Source: Clostridia bacterium
GTDB lineage: Bacteria; Bacillota_A; Clostridia; Christensenellales; Aristaeellaceae
DNA length: 28,061 nt
Reading direction: 5' to 3'
NCBI GenBank assembly: GCA_017397695.1
Contig: JAFQIF010000102.1
Span: 1-28,061 of the forward strand
How positions within the stretch are numbered: position 1 is the stretch's first letter; each line of letters begins with the position of its first letter. Shown piece by piece: positions 14,810 through 22,088 of the stretch. A program made the position numbers and the translations under genes. The notes beneath the pieces are model-generated. The model saw only the letters and a program-made list of their open reading frames with translations, had not been told where the DNA came from and did not search any database.

Positions 14810-15759
14810 TCTCTGCGCCCCTTTCTACCCATCAGCTTCCGCATATACACGCGAATCCCATCGTAAATCAACCCCAATACGTCCGTTCCGTTGTAATACA
14901 GCCTCGTCAGCCAGGTCCCGTTGAATACCACCGGCAGTACATCGTCCGCGCTGTTGCGGATCACCACAATGCCGCTTCCGCCTGCTCCGCCAAAGCCCGT
15001 ATACATTGCGTCGTGCTGCGATCCCGCACCGCCGCCTCCGCCGCCCGTGTTCTTTGCCGCATTCCTGCCTGCGTGGTCGCCGTTATAGTGGTGTGCGCCG
15101 CCGCCATCTCCGCCGCCGCCTTCGCCGCCCGGGCCGCCGCCCGCGTAACCTGCGCCAAATACGCCGGCTTCGCCCGAGCCGCCCCCGCCTCCGCCTCCGG
15201 CATACATCGGCCAGCCCAGCATTCTGAATTCATAGGTGGATTCGCCTGCGCCCGTGCCGCCGGATGCAGCAGAGGCGCCGTTGCTGCCTCCGGCATATCC
15301 CCAGTAGCCGTTCTTGGCGTCGCCGCCGCTTCCTCCGCCGCTTCCGCCGTCCGCGCCCTGGCAGCTTCGATAGTCGGCCCCTTTGCCGCCCGCCGCGCTC
15401 AAGCCAAATGCCGTGCTCATTCCGCCTTCGCCGCCGTTTCCTGTTCCATTCGGATCGCCTGCTGCGCCGCCTTCTCCAATCACAACGCTGTATTCCGTTC
15501 CTGCTTCCGCCTTTAAGCTGCCCATGGCGGTATAACCGCCGCCTCCTCCTCCGCGGCCCTCGTCGCTGGAGTACCAGGCTGCCGCACCACCACCGCCGCC
15601 GCCCACAACAAATACGTCGATCTTCCTGTTGCGATCGGTGAACGCCAGTGTTCCGCTCGTCTTCAGCCGGATCACCCAGCCCCAGTCCGCTCTCAGTTCC
15701 GTCTCGTATTCTCCCGTGTATGTAAAGTCCGGCAGTGCCGCCGGTACGTATGCAGCCAT
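14779..15759 (-). CDS. Glycine-rich phage fibre-like protein
   Basis: The 326-residue protein starts with a short beta-rich part (FTYTGEYETELRADWGWVIRLKTSGTLAF). A long Gly-rich body with runs of five to seven glycines and small aromatic islands follows (residues about 55-285). It closes with a conserved-looking tail (VFNGTWLTRLYYNGTDVLGLIYDGIRVY). This composition is that of Gly_rich domain proteins found as adhesins or receptor-binding fibres in Firmicutes prophages, where stacked polyglycine-II helices are proposed. The ATG at 15759 follows GGGAGG; an earlier ATG at 15789 would overlap the upstream gene. It lies 13 bases after the collagen-like gene. Receptor-binding function is an inference. 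Confidence 0.82.
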   Translation of the reverse strand: MAAYVPAALPDFTYTGEYETELRADWGWVIRLKTSGTLAFTDRNRKIDVFVVGGGGGGAAAWYSSDEGRGGGGGGYTAMGSLKAEAGTEYSVVIGEGGAAGDPNGTGNGGEGGMSTAFGLSAAGGKGADYRSCQGADGGSGGGSGGDAKNGYWGYAGGSNGASAASGGTGAGESTYEFRMLGWPMYAGGGGGGGSGEAGVFGAGYAGGGPGGEGGGGDGGGAHHYNGDHAGRNAAKNTGGGGGGAGSQHDAMYTGFGGAGGSGIVVIRNSADDVLPVVFNGTWLTRLYYNGTDVLGLIYDGIRVYMRKLMGRKGRREWNRACMQDA

Positions 15760-15772
15760 CTCATTCCTCCCG

Positions 15773-16582
15773 TCAGTCGTACGTATCAATGTAGAGCACC
15801 GAATCCCGCAGCGTAAATGTCACGCCTGCCGGTCCCGTTTCGCCCTGAGGGCCCGGCGGCCCCTGCTCTCCGTCTTTGCCGCGCGGAATGCCGTAGGTCA
15901 GGTGCTTTATGCCTTCCTTTTCCTCAATACTCACCGTCGCCGCCTCATCCGGCTCCAGCGTCCGAGCGCTTACTGCCGCGTTTTTCCATGCTTTTTCCAT
16001 CGCGTCGCTCGTGCTTTGCGCGTTTTCAGCGGCTGCCTGCGCTGCATTCGCCGCAGCCTGCGCGCTGTCTGCCTGCTCCTTCGCCTGCAGCGCCGCCGCA
16101 TTAGCCACAGAAATCGATGTGTTCATCGTCGACAGCGTCAGGTTAATCTCCTGTACCAGCGCATCCCATGCGTTGATCTGCGCCGGTGTCACCTGGCTGC
16201 CCGGTGCCGGTCTGCCAATCGGCCGGAATACTGCCTCATAGCATGTCTTCGCACGGCTTCCTTCTTCCGTCTGTCCGTAGCTCACATAGACATACACGTG
16301 CACATCCCTGCTCTGCGTCATGTATACGTCCGGCACATTGACCGTCCACGCATCTTCACTCTCATCATATGCCGCCAGGCGCATCTCGGTCTGGCTGTCG
16401 CCTACAAAGGCAAACTGCGCCTGTACCGCCACCAGATCGCCGGAGAGGAAGTCGTCCCTCTGTGCAAGCTCCTGCGGCGAGGGCAGCCCGCGCATGCGCA
16501 GCCGCTGACCCGTGTCGTACTGGTATGCGCCGCTCACCGCCGCACTTCGGTTCTTGCTGTATTCAAAGCTCGCCTCAATCAT
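15773..16582 (-). CDS. Phage baseplate/fibre protein with collagen-like tip
   Basis: The 269-residue protein has three parts. Residues 1-125 are a beta-rich domain like BppU-type upper-baseplate N-termini (SGDLVAVQAQFAFVGD). Residues 135-205 form an Ala/Gln-rich coiled coil. The end carries the segment EEKEGIKHLTYGIPRGKDG running into a collagen-like Gly-X-Y tract (GEQGPPGPQGETGPAG, about 236-255). The GIPRGKDGEQG pattern is common in Clostridia phage tail fibres. GGGGGGAG lies before the ATG. Together with the following glycine-rich gene it probably builds the host-recognition part of the particle. Confidence 0.82.
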   Translation of the reverse strand: MIEASFEYSKNRSAAVSGAYQYDTGQRLRMRGLPSPQELAQRDDFLSGDLVAVQAQFAFVGDSQTEMRLAAYDESEDAWTVNVPDVYMTQSRDVHVYVYVSYGQTEEGSRAKTCYEAVFRPIGRPAPGSQVTPAQINAWDALVQEINLTLSTMNTSISVANAAALQAKEQADSAQAAANAAQAAAENAQSTSDAMEKAWKNAAVSARTLEPDEAATVSIEEKEGIKHLTYGIPRGKDGEQGPPGPQGETGPAGVTFTLRDSVLYIDTYD

Positions 16583-16598
16583 CGCTGCTCCCCCCTTC

Positions 16599-17435
16599 TT
16601 ATCGGCGGTATTTCACGCTCTGCGCCGCACCGCTGACCGCATCCACCTGCGATGAGCTCTTTGTACTGCCGCCGCCCGTGTTATAAGAGCGTGTCACCGT
16701 CGAACTGCTGCCCTGGGTATGGCTCTTTCCCGTTGTCGTGCTCGTACTTGAACCTGTTGTGCTGCTCGATCCGCTCGTACTGGACCCCATCGAAGCCGAA
16801 ATCGCCGCCAGATAATTCTGGTTGTATTCCCTGCGCTGGCTCTCCTTAAGCTCCTGAACCTTGGCCGCCAGATTCCTGGCGTAGTCCGTCTCAAGTCTGC
16901 CCTGGGTCTGTGCGTTCTGCTGCGCAGACAGCGCCATCTGCTCGCGTACCTGCGCGCTCCTTCTTTCGCTGTCCTGTGTCAGTTCCTGCACCGCGCGTGC
17001 CAGTCTGTCGCCTTCGTTGGCCAGCGTATCAAGCATGTAGCTGCTGCGTCCCATGCCCCGCGCAAGCGCCGCCGTCTGTACGTCTGCCGCGCTTTGCGTG
17101 TAGCTGCGCCGCTGCTCCTCAATGCTTTTGCTCAGTTCCGCTGCCAGGCTCTCAATCTCCTGTTCGCCGCTCAAGTTCGCAGCGTCGTATTTCTGCTGCG
17201 CTGCCTCCTTTTCCGCGTCCCGCTGGGGCTGCAGCAGGTTCTGTGCATATGCCTGCATTTCCTCATCAGTCATATAGCCCATCAGGCCAGCCAGGATCTC
17301 GTCGCGCATCTTTTCATCAAGTACCTTTTTCGTCGAGCTCTGATTCTGGCTCTGGCTTTGGCTCTGGCTTGCGCTGTGATATTCGCTTTTTGTCGTGCTT
17401 TCATACTCGGTATTGGATACCGTCACTCTTGCCAT
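16599..17435 (-). CDS. Coiled-coil, Ser/Gln-rich phage protein (possible ejection protein)
   Basis: I do not recognise a named family. The 278-residue protein has a low-complexity Ser/Gln head (SASQSQSQSQNQSS, about 21-34), a helical middle of about residues 35-205 rich in Ala, Glu, Gln and Arg, and a Ser/Thr/Gly tail (SSTSGSSSTTGSSTSTTTG). No signal peptide or membrane segment is seen. In P22-like phages the genes after the neck proteins encode internal ejection proteins of helical, Ala/Gln-rich composition, so that role fits both position and composition but is an inference. Its ATG directly abuts the stop of the 72-residue gene, and GGAGG lies just upstream. Confidence 0.7.
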   Translation of the reverse strand: MARVTVSNTEYESTTKSEYHSASQSQSQSQNQSSTKKVLDEKMRDEILAGLMGYMTDEEMQAYAQNLLQPQRDAEKEAAQQKYDAANLSGEQEIESLAAELSKSIEEQRRSYTQSAADVQTAALARGMGRSSYMLDTLANEGDRLARAVQELTQDSERRSAQVREQMALSAQQNAQTQGRLETDYARNLAAKVQELKESQRREYNQNYLAAISASMGSSTSGSSSTTGSSTSTTTGKSHTQGSSSTVTRSYNTGGGSTKSSSQVDAVSGAAQSVKYRR

Positions 17436-17654
17436 TTATGCTTCCTCCGTCTTCCCGTCCGCCTCAAGCGCCGCAACACGCGCACTCAGGCTCTCCGTAT
17501 CCTTGCAAAGCGACTGTATCTCCCGGATTCTCTGGTTATTGGCCGTCCATGCCGCGCCCGAAAAATCCTTAAGAAACAGCGCCAGCTTTCTCAGATACCG
17601 GCTTACGCCTTCCCCTTCCCGGTATTCCGGCACCTTCGGCTGCCTGTATGCCAT
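17436..17654 (-). CDS. Small phage protein, 72 residues
   Basis: This short acidic-and-basic protein has a structured start (MAYRQPKVPEYREGEGVSRYLRKLALFLKDF written over residues 1-31) and a C-terminal heptad-like stretch (near 45-66) that suggests a short coiled coil. Function is unknown. It sits between the gp10-like gene (14-base gap) and the coiled-coil gene (no gap), so it belongs to the structural operon and may be a virion or assembly part. Confidence 0.75.
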   Translation of the reverse strand: MAYRQPKVPEYREGEGVSRYLRKLALFLKDFSGAAWTANNQRIREIQSLCKDTESLSARVAALEADGKTEEA

Positions 17655-17668
17655 CGTTCATCCCGCCT

Positions 17669-19168
17669 TTATATCTCGTCCAGGCTGTATTCCACCTGAA
17701 TCCCGCCGTATATCCGCCAGCCCGCCGCCCGGGCGCCGCCTGCAATGCGTAGCCTCACCCGTACGCCGCCAAGCTGTATCTTCACCCGATAATCCCGTCT
17801 TCTCTGGCTGAGCATCACGGTCTTCGTCTTTTCGCGCCTGTCCGTAATCATCGTCAGTTCCAGCGGTACGTCGTTTTCGTCCGCATCCGCCGTAAATCGC
17901 AGCACGAAATCCCGCTTCATCATTTCCTTGCCCAGATCCAGCCAAGGCGTCTCCCATACGCTCCTGATTGGCTGCCCCATATAGCTGCCCGACGTCTCGT
18001 CGTTGTAGCGCAGCACCTCGTACGGCGCATCCGCCTGCGTAAAGTATACCTTGCCGTCCAGCGCAAAGAATTCTTTCACGCGCAGTCCCTTGCGGATCAT
18101 AAACGTACCACGCTCTGTGTCGTATTCGATCACCGTGTTGTTCTCGCTAAGCACGTCGTTTTCGTTCTCCCGTACGCACAGCGCCAGATAGTACACATGT
18201 CCGCACACGCATGCCGTAGCCAGCTTTTCGGTATCCGCCATGCGCATGCGCATCGTCTCGTGCAGCGCGTCGCGTGAAAGCAGTTCCAGTGTCGATCCGT
18301 CATATAATCCCAGTCCGCTTTCAGTCATAAAAAACATCCGCAGCCTGTCCACACAGATTGTCCGCTCCTGCGCAGGGCCGTCCGTGCCGTATGCCTCCGT
18401 AATCATGAAGCTCGATGGATCGCTGCCGCGGATTTCAAATACAGTATTCGGCTTAATCGCCAATAGATAGCCGCCAAAGGGCCTCAGCGCAATAAACGTA
18501 TCGCCATCCCAGGTAGGCTGCTTAATCACGCCGCCGCCCAGCTCCGGCGTCTGTGCCATGCCCGTCCAGTCAAACGGATCGTACGGCCTTGAGTAAAAGA
18601 TGTCGTCCGGATATCCCGGCGCGCCCGTTCCCCATATTCGCTCCGCATGCCTGCCCAGCACAGCAAACCGCACCTGATCATAATCGTCGCCGATCGTCAG
18701 CGTCTTGCTCTCCACACGCAGATCGCTGCCATATATCACCACCATCCCGTCCTGCGCGTTGCTCATGATCAGGATGTCGATCGTCTCTCCATCTTCATTT
18801 GTTTCATACGTCACGCAGCTCCATCGGTTCGATCTGTAACCCTCGCCGCGCTTCACCCAGCCTTCCGTTCCAATCGTATAGGTATAAATCGCGCCGCCTG
18901 CGCCTGCTACAAATACGTCGGGATCATCCGGCTTGCTCCGTCTGAAAAAGCGCGTCAGCGTCTCTATCGGTGCGCCCAGCGATGGAAACGCACGGCTGGT
19001 GCCGTAGCCGGTTGCTAGCAAGCCCCTTTCCGTGCGCATGTTTTCCGCTTTGTACGCGTAATCGGTGTTCACATTCGTGTCGCCCGCCGCCTGATAGACG
19101 CCCTTCGGTGTGGGAATGGTGAATTTCCCCTCGTAGCTCTCCTCCGGCGTCCGCTTTTCCTTCGCCAT
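17669..19168 (-). CDS. P22 gp10-like tail/DNA-stabilisation protein
   Basis: The 499-residue protein is beta-rich throughout with no membrane segment or coiled coil. Repeated blade-like stretches such as GGAIYTYTIGTEGWVKRG, DILIMSNAQDGMVVIYG and FEIRGSDPSSFM suggest a beta-propeller-like fold. In P22, gp10 plugs and stabilises the packaged DNA at the portal after gp4. Gene order here (portal, scaffold, coat, gp4-like, gp10-like) matches that plan. The start at 19168 has AAAGGAGG upstream; a GTG three codons earlier is too close to that site. The assignment is by fold impression and synteny, not by a recognised signature. Confidence 0.72.
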   Translation of the reverse strand: MAKEKRTPEESYEGKFTIPTPKGVYQAAGDTNVNTDYAYKAENMRTERGLLATGYGTSRAFPSLGAPIETLTRFFRRSKPDDPDVFVAGAGGAIYTYTIGTEGWVKRGEGYRSNRWSCVTYETNEDGETIDILIMSNAQDGMVVIYGSDLRVESKTLTIGDDYDQVRFAVLGRHAERIWGTGAPGYPDDIFYSRPYDPFDWTGMAQTPELGGGVIKQPTWDGDTFIALRPFGGYLLAIKPNTVFEIRGSDPSSFMITEAYGTDGPAQERTICVDRLRMFFMTESGLGLYDGSTLELLSRDALHETMRMRMADTEKLATACVCGHVYYLALCVRENENDVLSENNTVIEYDTERGTFMIRKGLRVKEFFALDGKVYFTQADAPYEVLRYNDETSGSYMGQPIRSVWETPWLDLGKEMMKRDFVLRFTADADENDVPLELTMITDRREKTKTVMLSQRRRDYRVKIQLGGVRVRLRIAGGARAAGWRIYGGIQVEYSLDEI

Positions 19169-19193
19169 CTCCTCCACCTCCTTTTATGGTTTT

Positions 19194-19222
19194 ATGCGCC
19201 TTCCCACCTTAGGAAGGCGCAT
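19194..19222 (-). promoter_or_regulatory. 11-bp hairpin just before the gp10-like gene
   Basis: ATGCGCCTTCC and GGAAGGCGCAT form a perfect 11-bp stem with a 7-base loop, only about ten bases before the AAAGGAGG of the gp10-like gene. No T run follows on the minus strand, so it is not an intrinsic terminator. A leader or processing structure is more likely. Confidence 0.6.
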
Positions 19223-19227
19223 CTGTC

Positions 19228-19791
19228 TTACCGCCTGTATCGTACATCCGTCACCGAATACAGGTTTTTCATCCTCGTCACACTGCCCGCGCCCTGCGGT
19301 TTCAGCGCGCGCATCTGCTGATAGAAGCTCTGCCGGAAGAATTCTGCCCGGCTCTGCTTGGCCAGGTTGCCGCTGGAAAGATGCCTGTAGCAGATATAAT
19401 CTGCCAGCGCCGCATGCGCCCATTGAGGCATGGCCGGTTCGTCCATGTCGCTTTCAAGCGGCGCCCGTTCCATTTCGCATAGCGCGCTCAGCTTCTTTTC
19501 CTTCTCCTGCGTCAAAATCGCGCATCCGTCCGCCGTCAGGTCAAACCATACGTGTCGCCCTGCCTCTCCGCAAACCTCTATTACCCGGCTGATCCGCATC
19601 CCACGAATATCCGCTCGGCCGCTTTTGTCCGTTTTCAGCGTCAGTGTTTCTCTCGGCCTGAGGAACTGCTTCAGCGCAATCATATAGCCCATATTGGCAT
19701 AGCTCTTAAACAGCTCGTCGTATTCGCTGATGTCCTCTGCCGCCTCGTCCAGCTGCCTCAGCGCCAGCTTCATGATGCTTGCCAGCGTCAT
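19228..19791 (-). CDS. P22 gp4-like head-tail adaptor
   Basis: The 187-residue protein starts with an alpha-helical segment typical of connector proteins (ASIMKLALRQLDEAAEDISEYDELFKSYANMGYMIAL) and continues with a beta-sandwich-like middle and a helical end (HAALADYICYRHLSSGNLAKQ). Neck adaptors of the gp4/gp6 type attach to the portal ring and join it to the tail. Position after the coat gene and before a gp10-like gene supports the call. GGAGGTGG precedes the ATG. Enzymatic muramidase activity, which P22 gp4 has, cannot be seen here. Confidence 0.72.
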   Translation of the reverse strand: MTLASIMKLALRQLDEAAEDISEYDELFKSYANMGYMIALKQFLRPRETLTLKTDKSGRADIRGMRISRVIEVCGEAGRHVWFDLTADGCAILTQEKEKKLSALCEMERAPLESDMDEPAMPQWAHAALADYICYRHLSSGNLAKQSRAEFFRQSFYQQMRALKPQGAGSVTRMKNLYSVTDVRYRR

Positions 19792-19816
19792 CCGTCCACC
19801 TCCGGATACGCAGTAC

Positions 19817-20095
19817 TCACAGATTGCCTGTGTTGCGCAGAATCTCAGCCAGCGGCTGCGGCATCTCCACCGCCTTGCCGCGCATAAAATAGAAGCTTAC
19901 GCCGTTCAGGCCCACAAATACCACGTCATCCCGGCTGCCCGGCACAAGCGGCAGCGTCACGCGCTCCTTCTTGCAGCCGGCACAGCCCGCCTGCATAAGC
20001 AGCTTATCCATGTTTTTCATCGTCGCTTCGCACTTACCTGCCAGCGCGCTGCTCGCGCGTTCAATCGTCTGCGTGGTGTTCGTCTTGATCGCCAT
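19817..20095 (-). CDS. Small phage protein after the capsid gene, 92 residues
   Basis: Function is not recognised. The protein has a helical N-terminal half (IERASSALAGKCEATMKNMDKLLMQ), a CxxC pair (AGCAGCKKE, about 37-45), and a beta-rich end (VTLPLVPGSRDDVVFVGLNGVSFYFMRG). The cysteines could bind zinc or form a disulfide. The ATG at 20095 follows AAAGGAG; an upstream ATG in the same frame lies inside hairpin element C. It is a plausible head-completion or decoration protein given its position between the coat and adaptor genes. Confidence 0.72.
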   Translation of the reverse strand: MAIKTNTTQTIERASSALAGKCEATMKNMDKLLMQAGCAGCKKERVTLPLVPGSRDDVVFVGLNGVSFYFMRGKAVEMPQPLAEILRNTGNL

Positions 20096-20113
20096 TCTAT
20101 TGTCTCCTTTCCT

Positions 20114-20214
20114 GGGAACGCCGTCCCCAAACCCCTGCAAGGGATTTCATCCCTTGCCCCTTCTTCTCTTCGCGCCTGCTTCAAGCAGCTATATCACGGC
20201 AAACTCCGTTTGCC
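20114..20214 (-). repeat. Multi-hairpin 5' element, copy C (upstream of the 92-residue gene)
   Basis: On the minus strand it has GGCAAACGGAGTTTGCC, GTGATATAGC, CTGCTTGAAGCAG, GCGAAGAGAAGAAGGG, the 7-bp hairpin CAAGGGA/TCCCTTG, CAGGGGTTTGGGG and the closing GGGGACGGCGTTCCC. The last hairpin ends four bases before AAAGGAG. It aligns with copy B over nearly its whole length despite lying inside the phage module. Bases 20215-20327 hold further imperfect palindromes and no gene. Confidence 0.8.
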
Positions 20215-20327
20215 AGCCAGATCAACGCTCCCCCTTACAGGGAAGGCTGCAGTCCGAAGGGCTGACGGATAGTTTTCCCGCCTGCAAGCGAGGATCTTGT
20301 CCTTTCCCTTCAGACACGCTGCCCTCC

Positions 20328-21272
20328 TTACGCCGTAAAGCCGCACTCAATGCGCACGGCATACTCCGGCTGCAGCAGCTTCACGCCAAAGCCGTCCATC
20401 TTCCAGCCTACCGTGGAAATCTGCTCCAGCGGGTCCGCCGTGCCTGCACTGCCTGCCGGCTTCACAATCACACGCGGCTTTGCGCCCTTGAAGCTCGTGT
20501 AGCCGTAAGCATACTGGCCCAGCACAATGATGCTCGCCACATCAACGCCGTCCGCGCCCGCGCCCTCGAAGATCTTCGCTTCGGTCGTCTCCACAATACG
20601 GCAGCCGAACAGTCGGCCAATCTCGCCCGTATACACCGCTTCCTTGTCCTGGTAGCGCGCCACCGCCACAAAGGTCTCGTCGTCCTGCAGGTCGTAGAAT
20701 GTATCCGGACCCACGATAGCAATGTAGTAGCCGCCAAAGGTCTGCGCATGCGCCTTCTTCAGCTTCCTCACCGCCTTGCGCAGCTCCTTCGTGCTCAGCT
20801 TGTCTGCGCTGGTGAGCGCATTGCGGCTGGTCTTGCCGTTCGCATAGATCACGTTCGTGCAGGTCGCCAGTTCTTCGCGTACAACCGCATCAATGCTGCG
20901 CGCGCCCGCATCGCCAAAGAGCTTCGTCTTGCGCAGGATGTTCATGTCCAGGTGGCTCAGGTCCAGCTTGTCCGTGCAGCGGGCATATTCGCCGTACTGC
21001 TCCAGCTTCACCGTCACCTCCGTCTCCGTCAGCATCACGCTCTCGCCCGGTTCGCCCTCCGCAAGCGTTGCGGTATTCGCCTCCAGCGGGATGATCTTGC
21101 GCATATTCATCACCAGGCCGCTGTTTTCCGGCATCCTGTGCTCGTCGCCAAACTGCAGGTGCACCAGCTCCGGTTCAAACGTACGCAGAAGCTCCCTGTT
21201 GTAGTAGGTCTGCATGCCCGGCGTCAGGCCGGTGCTACCCGTCATGTTCGTGTTCGTATTCGTATATGCCAT
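20328..21272 (-). CDS. Major capsid protein, N4-gp56 family
   Basis: The 314-residue protein is a HK97-fold coat protein of the N4-gp56 type. The diagnostic N-terminus is TGLTPGMQTYYNRELLRTFEPELVHLQFGD (residues 14-43), followed by NSGLVMNMRKIIPLEA and AEGEPGE. The rest fits the P-loop and A-domain pattern of the family (YYIAIVGPDTFYDLQDD, ARYQDKEAVYTGEIGRLFGCRIVETTEA). There is no fused protease or N-terminal delta domain; a separate scaffold-like gene is directly upstream. The family is found in short-tailed phages, so this points to a podovirus-like particle. Start ATG follows AAAGGAG. Confidence 0.93.
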   Translation of the reverse strand: MAYTNTNTNMTGSTGLTPGMQTYYNRELLRTFEPELVHLQFGDEHRMPENSGLVMNMRKIIPLEANTATLAEGEPGESVMLTETEVTVKLEQYGEYARCTDKLDLSHLDMNILRKTKLFGDAGARSIDAVVREELATCTNVIYANGKTSRNALTSADKLSTKELRKAVRKLKKAHAQTFGGYYIAIVGPDTFYDLQDDETFVAVARYQDKEAVYTGEIGRLFGCRIVETTEAKIFEGAGADGVDVASIIVLGQYAYGYTSFKGAKPRVIVKPAGSAGTADPLEQISTVGWKMDGFGVKLLQPEYAVRIECGFTA

Positions 21273-21294
21273 TCTTCATTTCTCCTTTCTTTTT

Positions 21295-21456
21295 GGGAAC
21301 GCCGTCCCCAATCTCCTGGCAGGAACATCTTCTCCTCGCTCGATGCTCATCGGTCAGGGCAGTTCTGACAGCCCATCTGGCTGTCATTCATTTCTGCCCT
21401 AGTTCGAGGATTCGAACCCCTGCGCCCTTCTTCGCTTTGCGGCTGCTTCAAGCCGT
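21295..21456 (-). repeat. Multi-hairpin 5' element, copy D, split by a structured insert (upstream of capsid gene)
   Basis: The outer parts match the other copies on the minus strand: GGCTTGAAGCAGCC, GCAAAGCGAAGAAGGG and CAGGGG at one end, TTGGGGACGGCGTTCCC at the other, nine bases before AAAGGAG. The middle (about 21320-21415) is different and holds a nested hairpin, so an insertion into a copy of the element is likely. Confidence 0.7.
21357..21399 (-). repeat. Nested hairpin inside element D
   Basis: An outer 6-bp stem (GGGCAG with CTGCCC) encloses an inner perfect 8-bp stem (TGACAGCC with GGCTGTCA, 5-base loop), with a 3 by 7 internal loop. Next to it at 21402-21417 is the palindrome GTTCGA/TCGAAC, which reads like a tRNA T-loop but lacks a matching stem. 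Origin unknown. Confidence 0.6.
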
Positions 21457-21478
21457 CACCAAAGATAACCAAGCGGTC

Positions 21479-21910
21479 TCACATCCGTACCTTCCTGCCC
21501 ATCATCGCTGCTTCCCGCGCCTGACGGGAAAATGCATCAAACTGCGCATCCGTCATCTGCTCGATGCGGTCGCCCTGCGGCGCATTGCCCGCAGCGCTGC
21601 TGCGTGCCACCGGTACGCCGCGCCTGCGCGGCATATGCTGCTGCGCCGCCATCTGCCTGCGCAGGTAGGCTGCAGCCGCGCGGATCACGTCCTTGCCTCG
21701 CGCAATATCGCTGCGCACGCCTTCGTCCTGCGAAAGCGCGCTCAGCTCCTCTGCGCTCCAGCCGTCCTCAAACAGCATGCCGATCCCTTCCCGGATGCTC
21801 GCCTCCAGCTCCTGCGCCTCCTGCGCTTCCTGCTCGATGTTTTCCTCCATCAGCTCGCCAGAGATTTCGTGCGCACTCAGCGGCGCATTCTCCTTCATCG
21901 TCTCTTCCAT
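21479..21910 (-). CDS. Scaffold-like phage head assembly protein
   Basis: The 143-residue protein is hydrophilic and helical, with a Glu/Ala/Gln-rich acidic first half (MEENIEQEAQEAQELEASIREG) and a basic end with GRKVRM. This is the usual profile of phage scaffolding proteins, which guide coat assembly and then leave the head. Its place between portal and coat genes supports the call. There is no protease motif. A purine-rich AAAGGGGAAAG site precedes the ATG. It is short for a scaffold, which usually exceeds 200 residues. Confidence 0.72.
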   Translation of the reverse strand: MEETMKENAPLSAHEISGELMEENIEQEAQEAQELEASIREGIGMLFEDGWSAEELSALSQDEGVRSDIARGKDVIRAAAAYLRRQMAAQQHMPRRRGVPVARSSAAGNAPQGDRIEQMTDAQFDAFSRQAREAAMMGRKVRM

Positions 21911-22043
21911 CGTCTTTCCCCTTTCTTTTTTATTGCAAACCCTTTCGGGTCAGCTGCCTTTCTCAATCAATGGCTCCCCCTCCAGCGAACGCAGTTCGCC
22001 TACTCCCAGCCTCTTTATACATCCGCGAAGCAAAGCGGGGAGT

Positions 22044-22088
22044 CTGAGGGACAATGTCCCTCAGATGCGGTTCGGGGCAATCGCCCCG
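22044..22088 (-). repeat. Two tandem hairpins spanning the portal stop codon
   Basis: A 10-bp perfect palindrome (CTGAGGGACA and TGTCCCTCAG) covers the portal stop codon at 22061-22063. A 6-bp hairpin (CGGGGC/GCCCCG) lies inside the last ten codons. Neither is followed by a T run. The region 21911-22043 adds a GCGAAC/GTTCGC palindrome and carries no gene. They look like intergenic repeat units that now encode the last residues of the portal. Confidence 0.6.

Noticed and set aside
15000..15620. GCC-rich repeats as a possible repeat array
   Set aside because: They are glycine codons of the fibre-like gene on the minus strand.
19194..19222. 11-bp hairpin as intrinsic terminator within the structural operon
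   Set aside because: Followed by AAAACC rather than T on the minus strand, so listed as a leader hairpin instead.
21402..21420. tRNA fragment or att core suggested by a T-loop-like TTCGAAT
   Set aside because: The bases around the loop do not form a 5-bp T-stem and no other tRNA arms are nearby; kept only as part of the structured insert.
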